A DNA stretch of 64,000 bases from Piper betle (lineage: Eukaryota; Streptophyta; Magnoliopsida; Piperales; Piperaceae). Of this stretch, positions 1-13,010 are shown one piece after another. Location of the stretch: positions 154,501-218,500 of the forward strand of contig JAURVB010013199.1 of the NCBI GenBank assembly GCA_033002965.1, read 5' to 3'. The first letter of the stretch is position 1; the number at the start of each line of letters is the position of its first letter. The position numbers and the translations under genes are program-made. Under the pieces are notes generated by a model. That model made no database searches. It was not told where the DNA came from and worked only from the letters and a program-made list of their open reading frames with translations.

Positions 1-230
1 CGATTTGTTTCCTTAGTGAAATGAACTTAAATGAGTTGAATATCCATCTGTGTTGTAATTTGCTCAAGTCTTGTCTGTAGTCTGGTCATACTGGTTGAAT
101 TCTTTTCATTGGCGGGCCGTCATGCTTTTATCTCATTTGAATCAGGGGCTATTTCAATTTACTTGTGAACAAAAATGTCATCCTTGGTCCACGGTGGTGG
201 ACCACCCTCAGGCACAATTATGTCCTGCTG
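1..230. other. unannotated edge sequence
   Basis: AT-rich sequence at the window edge. A short open frame at 71-256 has no recognisable motif and runs into a tandem duplication, so I do not call it a gene. Confidence 0.4.
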
Positions 231-586
231 AATATGCTAATTTTTGCCTTGAATGATTGACGTTTAATGTTATGACTTAAACAAAGCACAAAATTTTGAG
301 CAACATTAATTGATCCTAACTATCTGTCCCCTCATCAATCTGAACAAGCACATCTTTATGTTATACCCCAGTCGAGGTTTATTTTTAATTGTCTGCCGCT
401 CGACTTTGAATATGCTAATTTTTGCCTTTAATGATTGACGTTTAATGTTATGACTTAAACAAAGCACAAAATTTTGAGCAACATTAATTGATCCCAACTA
501 TCTGTCCCCCCATCAATTTGAACAAGCACATTTTTTTATACCCTAGTCAAGGTTCGTTTTTAATTGTTTGCCGCTCGACTCTGAAG
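231..586. repeat. tandem duplication, two units of about 178 bp
   Basis: The stretch beginning aatatgctaatttttgcc occurs at 231 and again at 409, and the two units stay alignable to the phrase 'ccgctcgactctgaa' near 585, with a few substitutions and a short indel between them. It is a local direct duplication and not an array. No coding content is visible. Confidence 0.85.
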
Positions 587-2537
587 CCTTTTTTTAATAT
601 ATATTTCATTGCTACACAGATGATGCGAAACAGGTATTGGCTGGTGCGAGAGAGATCGTTTATGATTGAAAACTCAGTAGCCTCGTTCATCTACCCCCTT
701 TGTGCTTTTGGATCTGGTAACAGCGTAAGATTTACCCTGCTTACCATGATAAGTTGTTGGAGAAGTTGATCGTGTCTGCTAATCCCTTCATTGATTTTGC
801 AGATATTGAATTTGATAGGCTTGGTATCGGACCTGGGTTCTGCATGATTAGAGGATAACCTGTAGTTTCCTGTGGAGGATGGTTCAACATGCGTGGAAAA
901 CATGGCATCTATACAATTATTTGCACGTTCATTTTCAATACACTCTTTTATGAGAGGATCCATTCTCTTGATAAAGGTGGAAAAACAAAGGAACTGCAAT
1001 ATGCTTTGCTATCGGTAAGCGTTTTGCAAACGCTTACAATGATACGAAGGATTTATGAAGTTGACTAAAAATGCTATATGCATTCAGAGATAAAAGAACT
1101 ACGGAGATCGTTGATACTTAGAATTTGAAGCTGCTGAATCGTTATTTGGCATAAACTAATAATTCATCCATGCCCGTATATGTACGACTGATCAAAGTCT
1201 CAATTGAGTATGTTGGAGTTCGATGTACTTTTAAAAAAGAAAAATAGATGCATGTTTTCATCCAAACCCGATTTATTGGATCAAATGGTAGAGAAGTCAC
1301 TAAACTTTGTAGACTATTTTCTAGTGGGGGTATTAGCTCGATTCATTTATGAACCATCGAATGGGGGAGGGGGAAGGGGGGGAAACCTAATGAAAGTGGA
1401 ATAGTTGATACCCACGAAAGTGAAAAAGAAATCTCACATCGAGAGATCTGTCTGGAAGGTATAGTGGTTAATAACTAACTATATAAATAGAGTGATCTAT
1501 GGAGAAGCTTGGCGCCACGCCGGGTTCCGGGAAAGGTCAAACTGAAAGGTCTCAAGTTATTTTTCCTTGTCAGCACCTCTCCATAACCATCATCTCTGCG
1601 TTTCCGTCCACGCTGAGGAGGGATAAATTATTCTCCTTTTGATCATGTGGCGAGGTCAACCACGTCACCATAGTAAAATTTGGAGGTGATGTTGGTAATT
1701 TTGGCCAAGTTATAAAAAATTAATAGAGTTTAAACAATGTGAATTATTATAGAGTGTAAGAGATCATTTTTTAAAAATAGGGGTATCATTAATATTTTTG
1801 GTTTTAAAAAAAGTGTATAATTGATTTTTACTCATTATTTAAGTACACAAACTTTTCAACTCTTTTCATTTCTAGAAGATTGATGTCTGCTATGGTTATT
1901 ATGTTCTTTGTGCACCCAATGCAAGGAGATTTGGTGGGTTAAAAACTACAAATTTACTATTTTTTTATTTTTTTATTTACACAAAATAGTGACTTTTACC
2001 CTCCAATGTCCTAGGTCACATCTCTCTGATCTTTAAAATTTTAAAATAATCTAAAAAATGGTGTGATAGTAAGTTTCATTTTAATTTGAGATTAAGAAGA
2101 CTTTAAAAATCAAAATTTAATTCGGAGGCTTACACATGCTTTACAAATTTCTCGGTGTGTCGGGCTGCATGTGGCTAGGTCGTCGATGTGACTTGCCTTC
2201 GCGGTCAGCTCCTTGCAGTCGTGGCCACGGCAAGAAAGTGGATTCGGTCAACCATAAATGGGTCTGACGAACCCAACTACTAAGTGGTGCAACACCGCCC
2301 TTGAAGCTTAGGGCGATAGCTTTCTGGAAGCTACACTGACCGGCAACCACCCAGATCAATAGATCGTTGATAGGGGCGATCGGTGTTGCTTGGCAGCGAC
2401 AACACCGGGAATCTCCGGCGGACTTGATTATTGTCCGATCTTTATCACTGTTTTCCGATGATGATGGCAACAAACTACAACAGAGTTTGGTCGTGTGTTG
2501 TAGCCAACAGTGTGGGTAGTTGATCAGAGGTGGTGGC
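587..2537. other. intergenic sequence without recognised gene
   Basis: No family is recognised. Between about 620 and 1010 short open pieces occur on both strands (for example 691-999 minus), but none shows a known motif or a convincing splice pattern. A short perfect hairpin lies at 1015-1037 (arms gtaagcgttt/aaacgcttac). 1360-1385 is a short G-rich run. 1640-2140 is AT-rich. From about 2141 the sequence becomes GC-richer and continues on the far side of the solo LTR at 2538-2745, so the LTR is inserted in it. Confidence 0.5.
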
Positions 2538-2745
2538 TATTGGGCCCTTTAGGCCCCCACCCAAGCTCCGAAACCACTGTTAGGCCCTTCGGGTCCCCAA
2601 AAGGGACTTTAAACAACCAAAGAAAACTTGCAATAGGTGTTACGGGATTCTCTGAATCCAAAAGCTAACTCAAGGAATAATGCTTTCTCTAGCCTATATA
2701 CAAATCACCAATAACCTTTATGACCGATATGGGATAAACCCAACA
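2538..2745 (-). mobile_element. solo LTR of a TRIM-like retrotransposon (copy 1)
   Basis: Read on the minus strand this 208-bp unit begins tgttgggtttatccca and ends aagggcccaata. It matches the LTRs of the TRIM array at 39441-40544, including 'tatataggcta' and the sequence around 'gcttttggatt'. Flanks are gtggc (2533-2537) and atggc (2746-2750), a plausible 5-bp target duplication with one change. No primer-binding site or interior remains, as expected after LTR-LTR recombination. Confidence 0.8.
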
Positions 2746-3243
2746 ATGGCATGGCTAGAGATGGCCTGGTTTGGCCGTATGCATGCTGCAAACTTGGCGG
2801 CGTTCTGCATCTTCACTACTTTGGCAAAGGATTTTTCGGGTGATTTTTTGATGGAGCTATCGAGGTGGCGCTTGGCTGGAGGGGTATTTGGTGATGATGG
2901 GAGTCTGATGGACATTGAAACGTGGCTGGAGATGGTATGTGCTGAACGAACAGATGTTAGCAAGTTCATCAATTCTTGTCTCTTGACTGCTCTGGTGGGC
3001 TACTTCGAGATGATTTCTCGGCCCCCGGGATTCTCTGGTGGCAGCTCTTGCCTCGATTTTATTGATGGATATAAGAGGAGTGCACTGGTGGTGGTGGCTT
3101 GGCTAGAGGGGCACTGGAAAGATGGTTGCTTGCAGGTTCTCCACAGTCCAGCTAGGTACTTCTCAAAGGTTTTCTAGTGAAGGTGGGGCTCGCCGTCATT
3201 GCTTTCCATCAGGTTGTGTTAGGGGAACTCCAAGCTCTTCACT
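2746..3243 (+). other. unannotated sequence between two LTRs
   Basis: A 165-codon open frame (2680-3177, +) crosses the border of the solo LTR, so its apparent start lies in transposon DNA. I recognise no domain in it. The composition is GC-richer than the surroundings and resembles 2141-2537, suggesting one older sequence split by the LTR. Confidence 0.4.
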
Positions 3244-6184
3244 TGTAACACCTCAAATCCGGTCCAAGCTCGTGAACCGAACTGGCATATTACAGGCCCC
3301 GGTTAGGTCGGCTAACCCGAACCCAACTCGCGTGGATCTAATCTCGGCATCTTAAGATGAAGATATTACTCGTCATGCATGGATGAATGCATAAAATCCT
3401 AACATGATGCTACATGGATGATATGAAAACTAAATTACACCCCATCACAATTACGATAAAAATCGATGAAAATTCTAAAATAAAATGGACAGAATTTCCC
3501 CTAAAAGTGTAATTAGGGTTACCCTGTCAAAATAATATATATAAACATATATGCAAACATGTATCTATACATCACACAACTTCATTCACACAATCTGTCA
3601 TCGTGTCTTAGCATTCAATCATGTCACATCATCATATCTTATCATCATCTCATGACATTCAATCATATCATACTATGTCTTAGTATTTCACAACATCTGC
3701 AATATAATAGCATCATAAACAAAATATTACCACTCAATCGACTGACATGTGTGCAAGCGACAGCAATGCTCCTCCGTCCAAGCTGGCTCCTCCAACTCGT
3801 GATTATTACCGACATATAGTATAAAAACACGTCAGTAACAAGTGTTACTGGTCCGGATAAATAAAATAACTATAACAAGCTGGCTATGAGAGCAAACTCT
3901 CATATGAAAGAAAACATTATATGCTCTACATGAACACTCTGAAGGGCACTACTGAGGAGCCACTGGGCTGCAGACCCGGTAGCATCCCAATCTATCTGGT
4001 ACATTGCCACTCATGGCACTTCTTTTTCAGTACTTCACGTAAAACTTTATCCTAAGCCCTCTCCTTACCTCCATATTTCTCCTAGCCTTGAGCACGAAGG
4101 CCGAGTACTCTCAGGCAGTCGCCTTTAATACCCTTTAAACCACGAGTCCGGACATGCGCTGTACTAAACAGTACCCGTAAACCTCCACGTTCTCCAGGTG
4201 TGAGGAACTCAAACACGGAGTTGTCAGGATCCCTCGGGAATGGAACAGTCCGCTGGCACTAATCCAAAGCCCGCTTTGACTGTCCGGCATCTGCTAATGG
4301 TACGTGCAGTCGGTTTCTCTATCTCTCGTCTCACTGAAAACGAGAAAACTACATATATATATATATATATAGGGCTGGGTAGGGATTTATATAATAGGCC
4401 CGAAGGCAACTTGTGGTGGATCTTGTTTTCGAAATCATCTTCGAGGGATCTCATCCTCGAGGGGTTATTAATCCGAAAAACTGTTCGGTTAAATGGCTCG
4501 AGTTAAGTGGGATCCAATAAAATGCTACTTAACCCGTCCTGCAGATAATAAAATAAACATACAATAGAAGAACGTAAAACAGAGGTGAGTCCTAAATGGA
4601 CCTGGTAGAAGCTCCAAGCGTGTCATCGCGCCTAGGCGGCGAGCTCCTACTCCGTACCTACACATCAAAACTAAATACTAATGCCCGCTAACTAAATGAT
4701 GCATCAAACTCAATAAATATCAATCAACAATCAAATAATCATAAGTATGAAAATAATTCTAACTAATCCTATTCATACCAATTTTATTATGTTAACTAAA
4801 TGATGCATCAAACTCAATAAATATCAATCAACAATCAAATAATCATAAGTATGAAAATAATTCTAACTAATCCTATTCATACCAATTTTATTATGTTTTT
4901 CTAACTTATGTCGTGATCATCATCATGCTCTGACTCGATCTACCTCATTAGATCACTTAACCTTCATTCTCAATTAATTGCATCATGCAATCATCATTTC
5001 ATTCATAGTCATACATTTATCTGACAACTAACCAATTCTAGCATGTTATGCTAACAATCATCATCAATTTTAAATAATCAAATTGGAGGTAATTATACCT
5101 CACGTCATCGGCAATCGACGATGACTAGGGTTTCTGTCGAGCTTCTCGGAGCTCGAATCCGGTGCTCGTCAGCGTCTGAAGTCGATCAGGTTCGACTGGA
5201 TAAACTCCACGGAAGATCTGCCAAATTCCTGCAAATCTAGTTTTTCGGCGGGTTTCGGTGGTTTTCCAGCAAGTTCTGGTTTTCGGCTACAGTCGCTGGC
5301 AGCGTCTACTAGCCGGAAAGTGGTCATGTTGGGTACCATTGGAATCGGATCGGTGAGCCCAACACATCCACGATGTCGACGTGGTCAGCCGAGCCGGTGG
5401 CTCGCTGGCAAATGGCTAAAACAGGGGCTGGCCATGGTGGTGTGGAGATCCGGCCGGGATGGACGGCGCTGGCCTCCGTTCTGGCTCGGGGAAGGTTGCT
5501 AGGGGGTTAAGGGTGTCGAGGCAACCACTTGATCGTGGCGGCGGCGGAATCGGCGACGCGACCAAAACGTAGCCGCGACAATTCTGGCATCTTGGTGACC
5601 TGGCAACGACCGGGGCTGGTCGGGGCGGCACGGCGACGCCCGGTGGCAAGGAGATGATGGCGCCGGCGGTGGCGGCTAGGGTTTGGAAGGGGATGGTGTC
5701 GGGGGTGGAGAAGAAATGGTTGGGTGGCAAACTTGTAAATAAGACTGGACTCATTTTCGGCTTGAGTCAAGTATAATAACTAAGTCGTATTAAATCCTAA
5801 AAAAATTCATAAAAATCGGGAAAAATTCCGTAAAATTAAACAATCACTAAAACATAGTAATGATATGCTCTAGAACTATCAACCCATCCAAACCGCTCAT
5901 TACACGTCCTAACGCGGTAAACGGCTTAAAACTAATTCTACTGTCCACTATATATAAAAATAATAAAAAAATACTGGCATACTCTCCTATATTCTGATAA
6001 CTCATTCTGTTTTGCTATGTTCATGACGTTATCATCATATACTTGGGTACGCATGACCCTCCTAGCTCATACACGCGACTAGCATCGGCTCAGTACACGT
6101 GTTCTGAATCTGACTCGACTCGAAATAGCGGTCTAACCGACTGGTTCTGAATATAAAACCTTGACTCGAGTCGTGGGTTTTACA
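3244..6184 (-). mobile_element. 3' LTR (copy A) of a chromovirus-type Ty3/gypsy element, ~2.9 kb
   Basis: On the minus strand the LTR opens tgtaaaacccacgactcgag and closes with gaggtgttaca, giving TG...CA ends. Immediately upstream (plus 6185-6235) is a purine-rich tract, ataaggaggtaagat, preceded by tttgaggacgaaattttt. That arrangement is the familiar 3' end of plant chromoviruses of the Tekay/Del type. The LTR is homologous along its length to copy B (14549-17585, opposite orientation) and copy C (10.5-14.4 kb). It has no matching 5-bp duplication, so it is the 3' end of a larger element and not a solo LTR. It contains a (TA)n run near 4352-4370, a tandem duplication and a GC-rich stretch (5400-5720). 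Confidence 0.85.
4689..4896. repeat. 104-bp tandem duplication inside LTR A
   Basis: Two adjacent units of 104 bp, starting with taactaaatgatgcatc at 4689 and 4793, look identical base for base. Copies B and C have a single unit here, so this is a recent duplication in copy A. Confidence 0.85.
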
Positions 6185-9100
6185 ATCTTACCTCCTTATA
6201 AAAATTTCGTCCTCAAAATTTTAACTCAAGGAGGTTCTACTGAACTAATACCTGGAAGTTAGATACACACCAGTTGTATCCTCTACTCTTGGATAGCCAT
6301 GTACCTCCTCACTATAACTGCGCTGTCATGGCGGGTTCTGCTTGTGATGTTGCCAATATCAACATTCTGTTTCTAAGCTTTCTATGCCTGTTCGAACACT
6401 ACCATCATGATTCTCTTCTGTTCTGATCCCTACTGCTAATTCGGCGGGAGAACCTAGATCACCCCTAAGGGCCTACTAGGTTTGGTCAAGCAAATACTCT
6501 AGAGTACCGCAAGGTGCTACTCTGAGATGTATCTAGGAAGACTACGTCGAGGACAAGGCCTACCTGCTAATATCTACCCATGTCCCTCTGATCCTCATCT
6601 GTGAACAGTCACCTACATGTACCCTCGGGAAACTCTATTCCTAGGTTCTACAACCATCCTACAGTGTGTTGAGTCTCCTGTTAGGTACAAGTGCATAGGC
6701 TAATGAACTGCATGGCTCACTATCGGTAGTCTAGATCCAACTCTTAGGTGTCCATGTATAAGGAACTGGACCTCTCACTGGTTCCTAGTTGACTCGGTCC
6801 TGAGTCAGTATCTCACTCTGTTCCATAAGAAAACAAGGATAGTTGCTATGACTCTACTGTATATTATGGCTCTGGTGACTATCTATACCACCACTAACTA
6901 CTGCAAAAGGCGGCGAGAACACCTGTACATACATAGCATGTCTCAAGGAGTATGATAACATACTCTGCATGGGGCTGGAGAATCCGCATCTGGTCTGTGA
7001 CATACTCTGGTCAATGTATACTCATCTCAATAATCTGGACAACTGATAGTAGAACTGAAATATCTAGAGGGGTGAGTGGAAAGCTGTCTGTCATCTTTGG
7101 GTTATAGGAAGGGAGGCTAAATCTCATGGAAATCTAGTCACACTACTCAAGAACTCTCAATAGGGGACATCTCATCCTCACATGTGGTATCTGATGCAAG
7201 GTAAACAGGGAATCCATTAGGCCAAGAAAAACTTGCTACATGGGTATGTCACTCTGATCTATGGTAAGGTTAGGGTGTCATGCAAATGGCAGGGGAAATA
7301 AAATCCCTATGTAGCGTACTAGGTGGCTAAAATCTCGGTAGGACTATGGACTTGTCTCTAAGATCACCATGATTTACTATGCCACAAGTGATCAGTCTGT
7401 GGAATAGTCAATCAATGACAAATCTCAGAAATGGCTCCTAAGTGGCTCTAGTTCAATCAGGTAACAGTAGGCACATGTTTCTAGATAGTGTACTAGTCAC
7501 GCACTTCTAAACGGGTGGGGTTCAAACGACCCAAAGAACCACTGTCTCCCCTCAAGTCTATGGGGACTCATAATGAGGTTCGATACATGTCTTGTCCGCT
7601 CTTCAGTGGTGTGTGACTTGCCGTCCCATACCGATTTGTAGCACTAATCTTCACTCACATGACTACTACTATTGTGGTAGACTCTCAAGCAAAGCTATCA
7701 ATGAAGATGAGCATACACTGATATCACTCTGTCTGGTCAGCATGGTCTATCCTGCTTGAAGTCCCTGTCGACATCGTTCTCAAGCTGGGGTGAAATCCTT
7801 GTCGGAAGATAGGTCTACAACATATACCTGCACTATAAACCCTAATCAATACCATAAAGGTACCTCTATACTCAGGGCAAGGCTCAATCCTATGTCTCAA
7901 GGTAAGAACATAATCGTGCTGGCAAAACACAAGGGAATCACTATCCTTCTGGAAAACCCTTCCTCACTAACCCTCTATCTATGCCCAATACTCTAATATA
8001 AGTCAAATTCCTATCACTGGTTGACCCATCACTAAATGGGTTCAACAGCGTGTGTGATTGTCTACTAACCATCCGATCTATATTGATTGTGGCCCATGGA
8101 TGTATTATCATGCAATCTGCACAATCGAATCATTGTGACCGTCCCATATGAAGGTCATACAGTCATATTCCCTGGTTCTGTCCATGCGCATCCCCATAAG
8201 ACTGTCACTAACAGTGTCTGATGGGGTTGTCTTGCAATATTCATTTGACCCAAGGGTATCAGGTCAAAACACTAATTGCAAGAGAGCTGTGAAGTCGGAT
8301 CCTATGCCATCTTATCGGAATAACCTCCGTTTTCCTTAACTCTTTTCTATTCTGCTGACTTCACTGTAACTATTCCTTGTTCCTCAAACTCTAGTCCTAC
8401 TAAACCTTAACTAATCTACTCGGTCGGTGGATGAGCAATACACGGACGGCGGTAGTGCGTCTGCGGTCAGTGGTAGTGAATCTCGGACGGCGGTTGTGCG
8501 CCTCGGGCAGTGGTTGTGTAACTCGGTCGGCTGTTGTGCAACTCGGTCGGCGGTTGTGCACCTCGGTCGGTGGTTGTGCACTCGGTCGGTGGTTGTGCAC
8601 TCGGTCGGCGGTTGTGCACTACCTAGATGCAGAAATATCTAATCCTACTCATATGCATCATAAATCTACTACTATCTCTGCCATATCTTGGCTGCTATTA
8701 ACTCGGTTCAGGTTGTCCAATCATGCGTGTCTGATCCAGAGGGGTTTAGAATATGATGCTGACACATATGATGGTCAACTTATGCTAAACCCCACTCGGA
8801 TCTCCTGAAATTTAGAGTGGCTGCTTCTATCAGTGCTGAATAGCCCTCAAACGGCAATCACTGATCCGGTGCCTTATCTTTAGTAGAATCTCGTCAAATG
8901 TCTAATCTCGTAGGCACTGGTGGTCCTGGTCTTTTCCTTGTTATGTCCAAGCCTACGTCTCACTACTCATCCTCATTCACTACTATTTTCTAGAAGTGGT
9001 CCCTCTCAAGTTATCTACCCACTTCAAGCTCCTTCCCATTATGCAGACCACGTTCCTTGGAAGTAGGACTAATGTGGTGACATACAAAGGACGGACACCT

Positions 9101-9525
9101 GGTCAACATCCAATTCATCCAGATCTCTTATGCAATGGACAGAATTAGTGGGTCTCTAAGCCCATCATGACAAGCCTGCCAAATTCATGCTGACATCTAC
9201 TGACATCTGAATCTGGTATAAGATGAGAACCTTATACCCTTTCTACCTCTACCAGTATTACAGCATGCCTTGCTCACATCTAACTTACCAACAGTCTGAT
9301 ATCATCCCATAGAAATGACCTGTCAACTCAACTAAGGTCAATTCCACATAATTCTGATCCAGTCCTGAATACACTGTTACCCAGACAACTTATGAAAAAA
9401 AATATCTACATGTAAAGAAAGCAGACAGAAAACATACCTGCCAGTTGGACTTGCAGCAGTCTTTGCACACACATCACCTATAAAAGTATCTTACATCTTA
9501 ATCGATCGAGAGTGGCTCTGATATC
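6185..9525 (-). mobile_element. non-coding interior of retrotransposon A
   Basis: This lies upstream (minus strand) of LTR A. It runs from the polypurine tract at about 6188-6205 to a primer-binding-site-like sequence at 9509-9525 (minus: gatatcagagcc, close to the initiator-Met type tggtatcagagc). Just inside the site is ctctcgatcgattaagatg (minus), which recurs next to the gag-bearing relic F at about 26435-26455. No gag, protease, polymerase or integrase frame longer than about 60 codons survives. It is either a pol-deleted (LARD-like) derivative or heavily decayed. Confidence 0.65.
8415..8625. repeat. minisatellite, unit about 18-21 bp
   Basis: Imperfect copies of ctcggtcggcggttgtgca repeat roughly ten times. 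The apparent Arg/Cys-rich open frames here on both strands are products of the repeat and not a gene. Confidence 0.85.
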
Positions 9526-9720
9526 ACTAGTGGTCTTGGGGGTTGCCAGAGCTGCTTCTCTGGCGAGGGGGCTCCTCCCCTTCTGCTTTTTCTTCTTTCT
9601 TGTTTTCTTCCTTCTCTTGCAGCAACACGATCGAGCCCCCCTTGATGGTTTTGGGATGAGGTATATATAGAGGAGCACCTCCCTCTCCATCTCTGTTCAG
9701 TTCTGAGATGTGTGGCCTTA
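9526..9720 (-). mobile_element. LTR-like promoter segment next to the primer-binding site
   Basis: On the minus strand this contains a tatatata box (about 9662-9669) followed by a purine-rich leader and the phrase ccccaagaccactagt directly before the gatatcagagcc site. That is the layout of U3-R-U5 of a 5' LTR. It does not resemble LTR A, which lies at the other end of the same interior. So the element is chimeric, or an unrelated insertion borders it. Confidence 0.4.
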
Positions 9721-10540
9721 GATCACAGCTACCTTAACCATGTTCACTTACCTCCTCCCATGAGATTTGGATGGGTGAGCATAATTCGGTTTGAGCTGAA
9801 AAACCTACAAACGGAGCCGAAAAAAGTTCAGTTGGTTCCACTTAACTTTGGTTTGGTTTTCAGAAAGTGAAGAATTTTAGGAGGTGCGACTAATTTCGAT
9901 ATGGAACGGATCTGAACCAAAACCAACCGCGAAACCAAATTACTTATAAAATCCTTTCTTTCTAACTCATTCCCCTCCCCATCTCTTCCTCTCTCCCAAC
10001 GGCAGCAACTGTGCCATCTCTTCCACCCATGGCCCTCCCTCCTCCACCTCCACCTCTTCCTCATTCCCCCTCTTCCTCCCCATCCCTGGCACCTCCCACT
10101 CTACACCTTCGCACTCATGAGCCAATCGGCACCTTCGCTCGGCCCAACACCTTGCCTCCTTGTTGGGTTTATCCCACATCAGTCGTAGATTATATTCATA
10201 CTATGAGTATAGGCTAATAAAAAAATCTTATTCATTGAGCTATCTTTTGGATTAAGAGAGATAAACATTGGTGTTTGACACTTTGACTACACCAATTGTG
10301 AAAGTCTTCTTTACGGGTTCTACTTGATAATTTAAAGGGAGTTTTCCACGTGATAATATGTGAGTTGTCTCCAATTTCTGATCCCTTGGGATTACCAGTA
10401 TATCCTAAATCCTCTCCTTTCCTCCATATATCTCTTGGTCCAGAGCACGAAGGCCGACTACTCTCAAGCAGTCACTTTCAGTACCCTTTAAACCATATGT
10501 TTGAACATGCGCTGTTTTAAACAGTACTCATAAATTCGGC
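9721..10540. mobile_element. mosaic of short transposon fragments
   Basis: 9770-9960 has the wording of hAT-type termini (gggtgagcataattcggtt). 9970-10140 is C-rich. 10158-10400 opens with tgttgggtttatcccacatc on the plus strand, the same start as the TRIM LTRs at 2538-2745 and 39441-40544, then diverges. 10400-10530 matches part of LTR A (around 4050-4185). None carries a gene. Confidence 0.55.
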
Positions 10541-12028
10541 TCACTCACTAATCGAACCGAAAATGCTAAAGGTGACCGAACTGTTCGTTAATCTATTTCA
10601 TTCAGTTAACTAATCAGGATCTACCCTCGATATTTAAAGATGGTGATGAAAATATTCAATGTATGAATGAGATGTTTAGGTTCTTACGTTATTCTAGATG
10701 AATGATATGACATGTAATCTATATTCAAAACAAAACAAATCCATTAAAAATTTGAAAACAACAATTTTTGAGACCAAACAGATAGTCTCCCTTAAAAGTA
10801 TAATAGAGACCACCCTGTTAACAACAAATAATATGTATATGTAACGAAAAAACCTACAACATTGCCAAAACATTTTACTTCTCACACAAAATCCACATCA
10901 TGATAAACTTTATCTTTCTGAGTTGGGTCTTCACCTTATTAGCTTATCCTATTCACTTCTATTCATAATATCTATCATACACATATCATTTTATAATTTT
11001 CACACAACATTTCCTACAATCAAACATTATATCATTTATCTAAAAAAAGTCGTAGCAGTTCATCGCATCACATTGTCATTCTATTTCAACAGGTACATAT
11101 GTGCTTGTTGCATCACTGCTCCTCTATGGTCATTCAAGTTCTCACTTACATATATAATACGAAAAAGTCTGTAACAAGTGTTACTGGTCCAGAAATAACT
11201 AAATAATCAAATTGACACATGAAAGATAACTTTCATGTTAAATAAAATTAATCATTTCTTCTGCATTAGAATCACTTATAATGGCATTAATTAGGAACTG
11301 TAAGCCTCAGCATGAATAACAACCCATTTTGATTGGTCATATGCCTTGACATTTTCATACTATCTCATGCTCAGGAAATCCATTATACTAAAGCCCCCTA
11401 CATCCTTCGTATAACTCATGGCCTTGAGCATTGAGGTCGAATACCCTTAGGCAGGTGCCTTCAATTCCCTTTGAATCTACACGTCTAGACATGCATTACA
11501 TTGCAGTACTTGTAATCCTCCACACTTCTCCAAGTTTGAGGAACTGAAAATGTGAAGTCATGATCCCTCTAGAATGGAACAACCCACTCACCAATCCAGA
11601 GTCCGCTTTGAGTGGCACGTGCTGTAACGACCCGCCATTTTTTCACAATACTTGGGCCCAGCCGGCTAGGCGTTACTCGAAATTAAACCAAACTAACCTT
11701 GTAACGACCAAATTAAACCAAATTAGCCATGTAACGACCAGCCCTAACCAGTCCGGGCGTTACTCCATAGTCTTGGATCGTTTCCCAAAGCCACATGTAT
11801 AACACAAGAAAATAAAAGGAAGTCCAATTTATTATTCATTCTCCTACCCTGAGTTCGTAAAAGGACCACCGACCATACATGTAATTTTCCTTAGGTGAGC
11901 TGAAATCAAACAATCTTGATTAGCCTATATACCCATGTTGGGATCAAGCTCAATGTAGTTCTACAGGCTCTGAGTTCATTCTGAGATTAAGTGGTCTCCC
12001 AGTTTATTCTAAGATTAGTCCTTATTGA

Positions 12029-12592
12029 CTGTCAGGTCCATTCTGACATATCCATTTTTGGCTGTCAGGTCCATTCTGATATATCTATTTTTGGCTGTCA
12101 GGTCCATTCTGACATATCTATTTTGGCTATCAGGTCTATTTTGACATATCCATTTTAGCTGTCAGGTCCATTCTGACATGTCCATTATTGGCTGTCAGGT
12201 CCATTCTGACATGTCCGTTATTTATTGGCTGTCAGGTTCATTCTGACATGTCCATTATTAGCTGTCTGGTCCATTCTGACATGCCCATTATTAGCTGTCA
12301 GGTCCATTCTGACATGTCCATTATTGGCTGTCAGGTCCATTCTGACATGTCCGTTATTTATTGGCTGTCAGGTCCATTCTGACATGTCCGTTATTGGCTG
12401 TCTGGTCCATTCTGACATGCCCATTATTAGCTGTCAGGTCCATTCTGACATGTTCATTATTGGCTGTCAGGTCCATTTTGACATGTCCATTATTGGCTGT
12501 CAGGTCCATTCTGACATATCCATTTTGGTTGTCAGGTCCATTCTGACATATCCATTTTTGGTTGTCAGGTCCATTTTGACATATCCATTAAC
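12029..12592. repeat. hairpin minisatellite, about 17 units of 31-37 bp
   Basis: The unit is roughly gctgtcaggtccattctgac plus atgtccattattg. Each unit holds the inverted pair tgtcag/ctgaca around the loop gtccatt. Variants (cgttatttattg ends, ctggtcc, gcccatt) recur in the same order, suggesting a higher-order duplication of about four units. Open frames of up to 150 codons across the array come from the repeat. Confidence 0.9.
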
Positions 12593-12829
12593 AAAACACA
12601 AAACAAACACCGGACCCCAAAGACTCGCAGCAGTTCATACCAAGCAGTCGACAAGAACCCCATGCATAAGACGCTAGAGATTAACAAAGGCGTCTCTAAC
12701 AAAACTTTGCATGCAAGAATCCAAATGGAAACAAATAAGATGAGGGATGAAATACTCACACAGTATTGGGGAGGTCGTCTGGGACAGAGATGAGGGATGA
12801 AATACTCCCTCTTCCTGCATATATATACA

Positions 12830-13010
12830 CTTCAACCATTCCCTCTATTAAATTCTCATACCCCATCATCCATTAACATTTCCTAGGTTCAACGAGCCCC
12901 TTCATTAAATTCTCACACCCCATCATCCATTGGTATTTCCTAGGTTCAACGAGCCACTTCATTAAATTCTCACACCCCATCATCCAATCATGAATAGGTA
13001 TTTTCTAGGT
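12830..13010. repeat. tandem repeat, about three units of ~63 bp
   Basis: The phrase attaaattctcacaccccat recurs three times, each followed by tcatcca and a ttcctaggt-type segment. It lies in LTR D downstream of the hairpin minisatellite. Confidence 0.8.

Noticed and set aside
700..1010. Possible exon on the plus strand (KLLEKLIVSANPFIDFADIEF)
   Set aside because: Protein-like wording, but I cannot assign a family. It is followed by stops and no splice partner was found.
2680..3177. 165-codon open frame
   Set aside because: Its start lies inside a solo LTR and it crosses the LTR border. No recognisable motif.
12188..12677. Repetitive 60-150 codon frames
   Set aside because: Translation of the hairpin minisatellite in LTR D.
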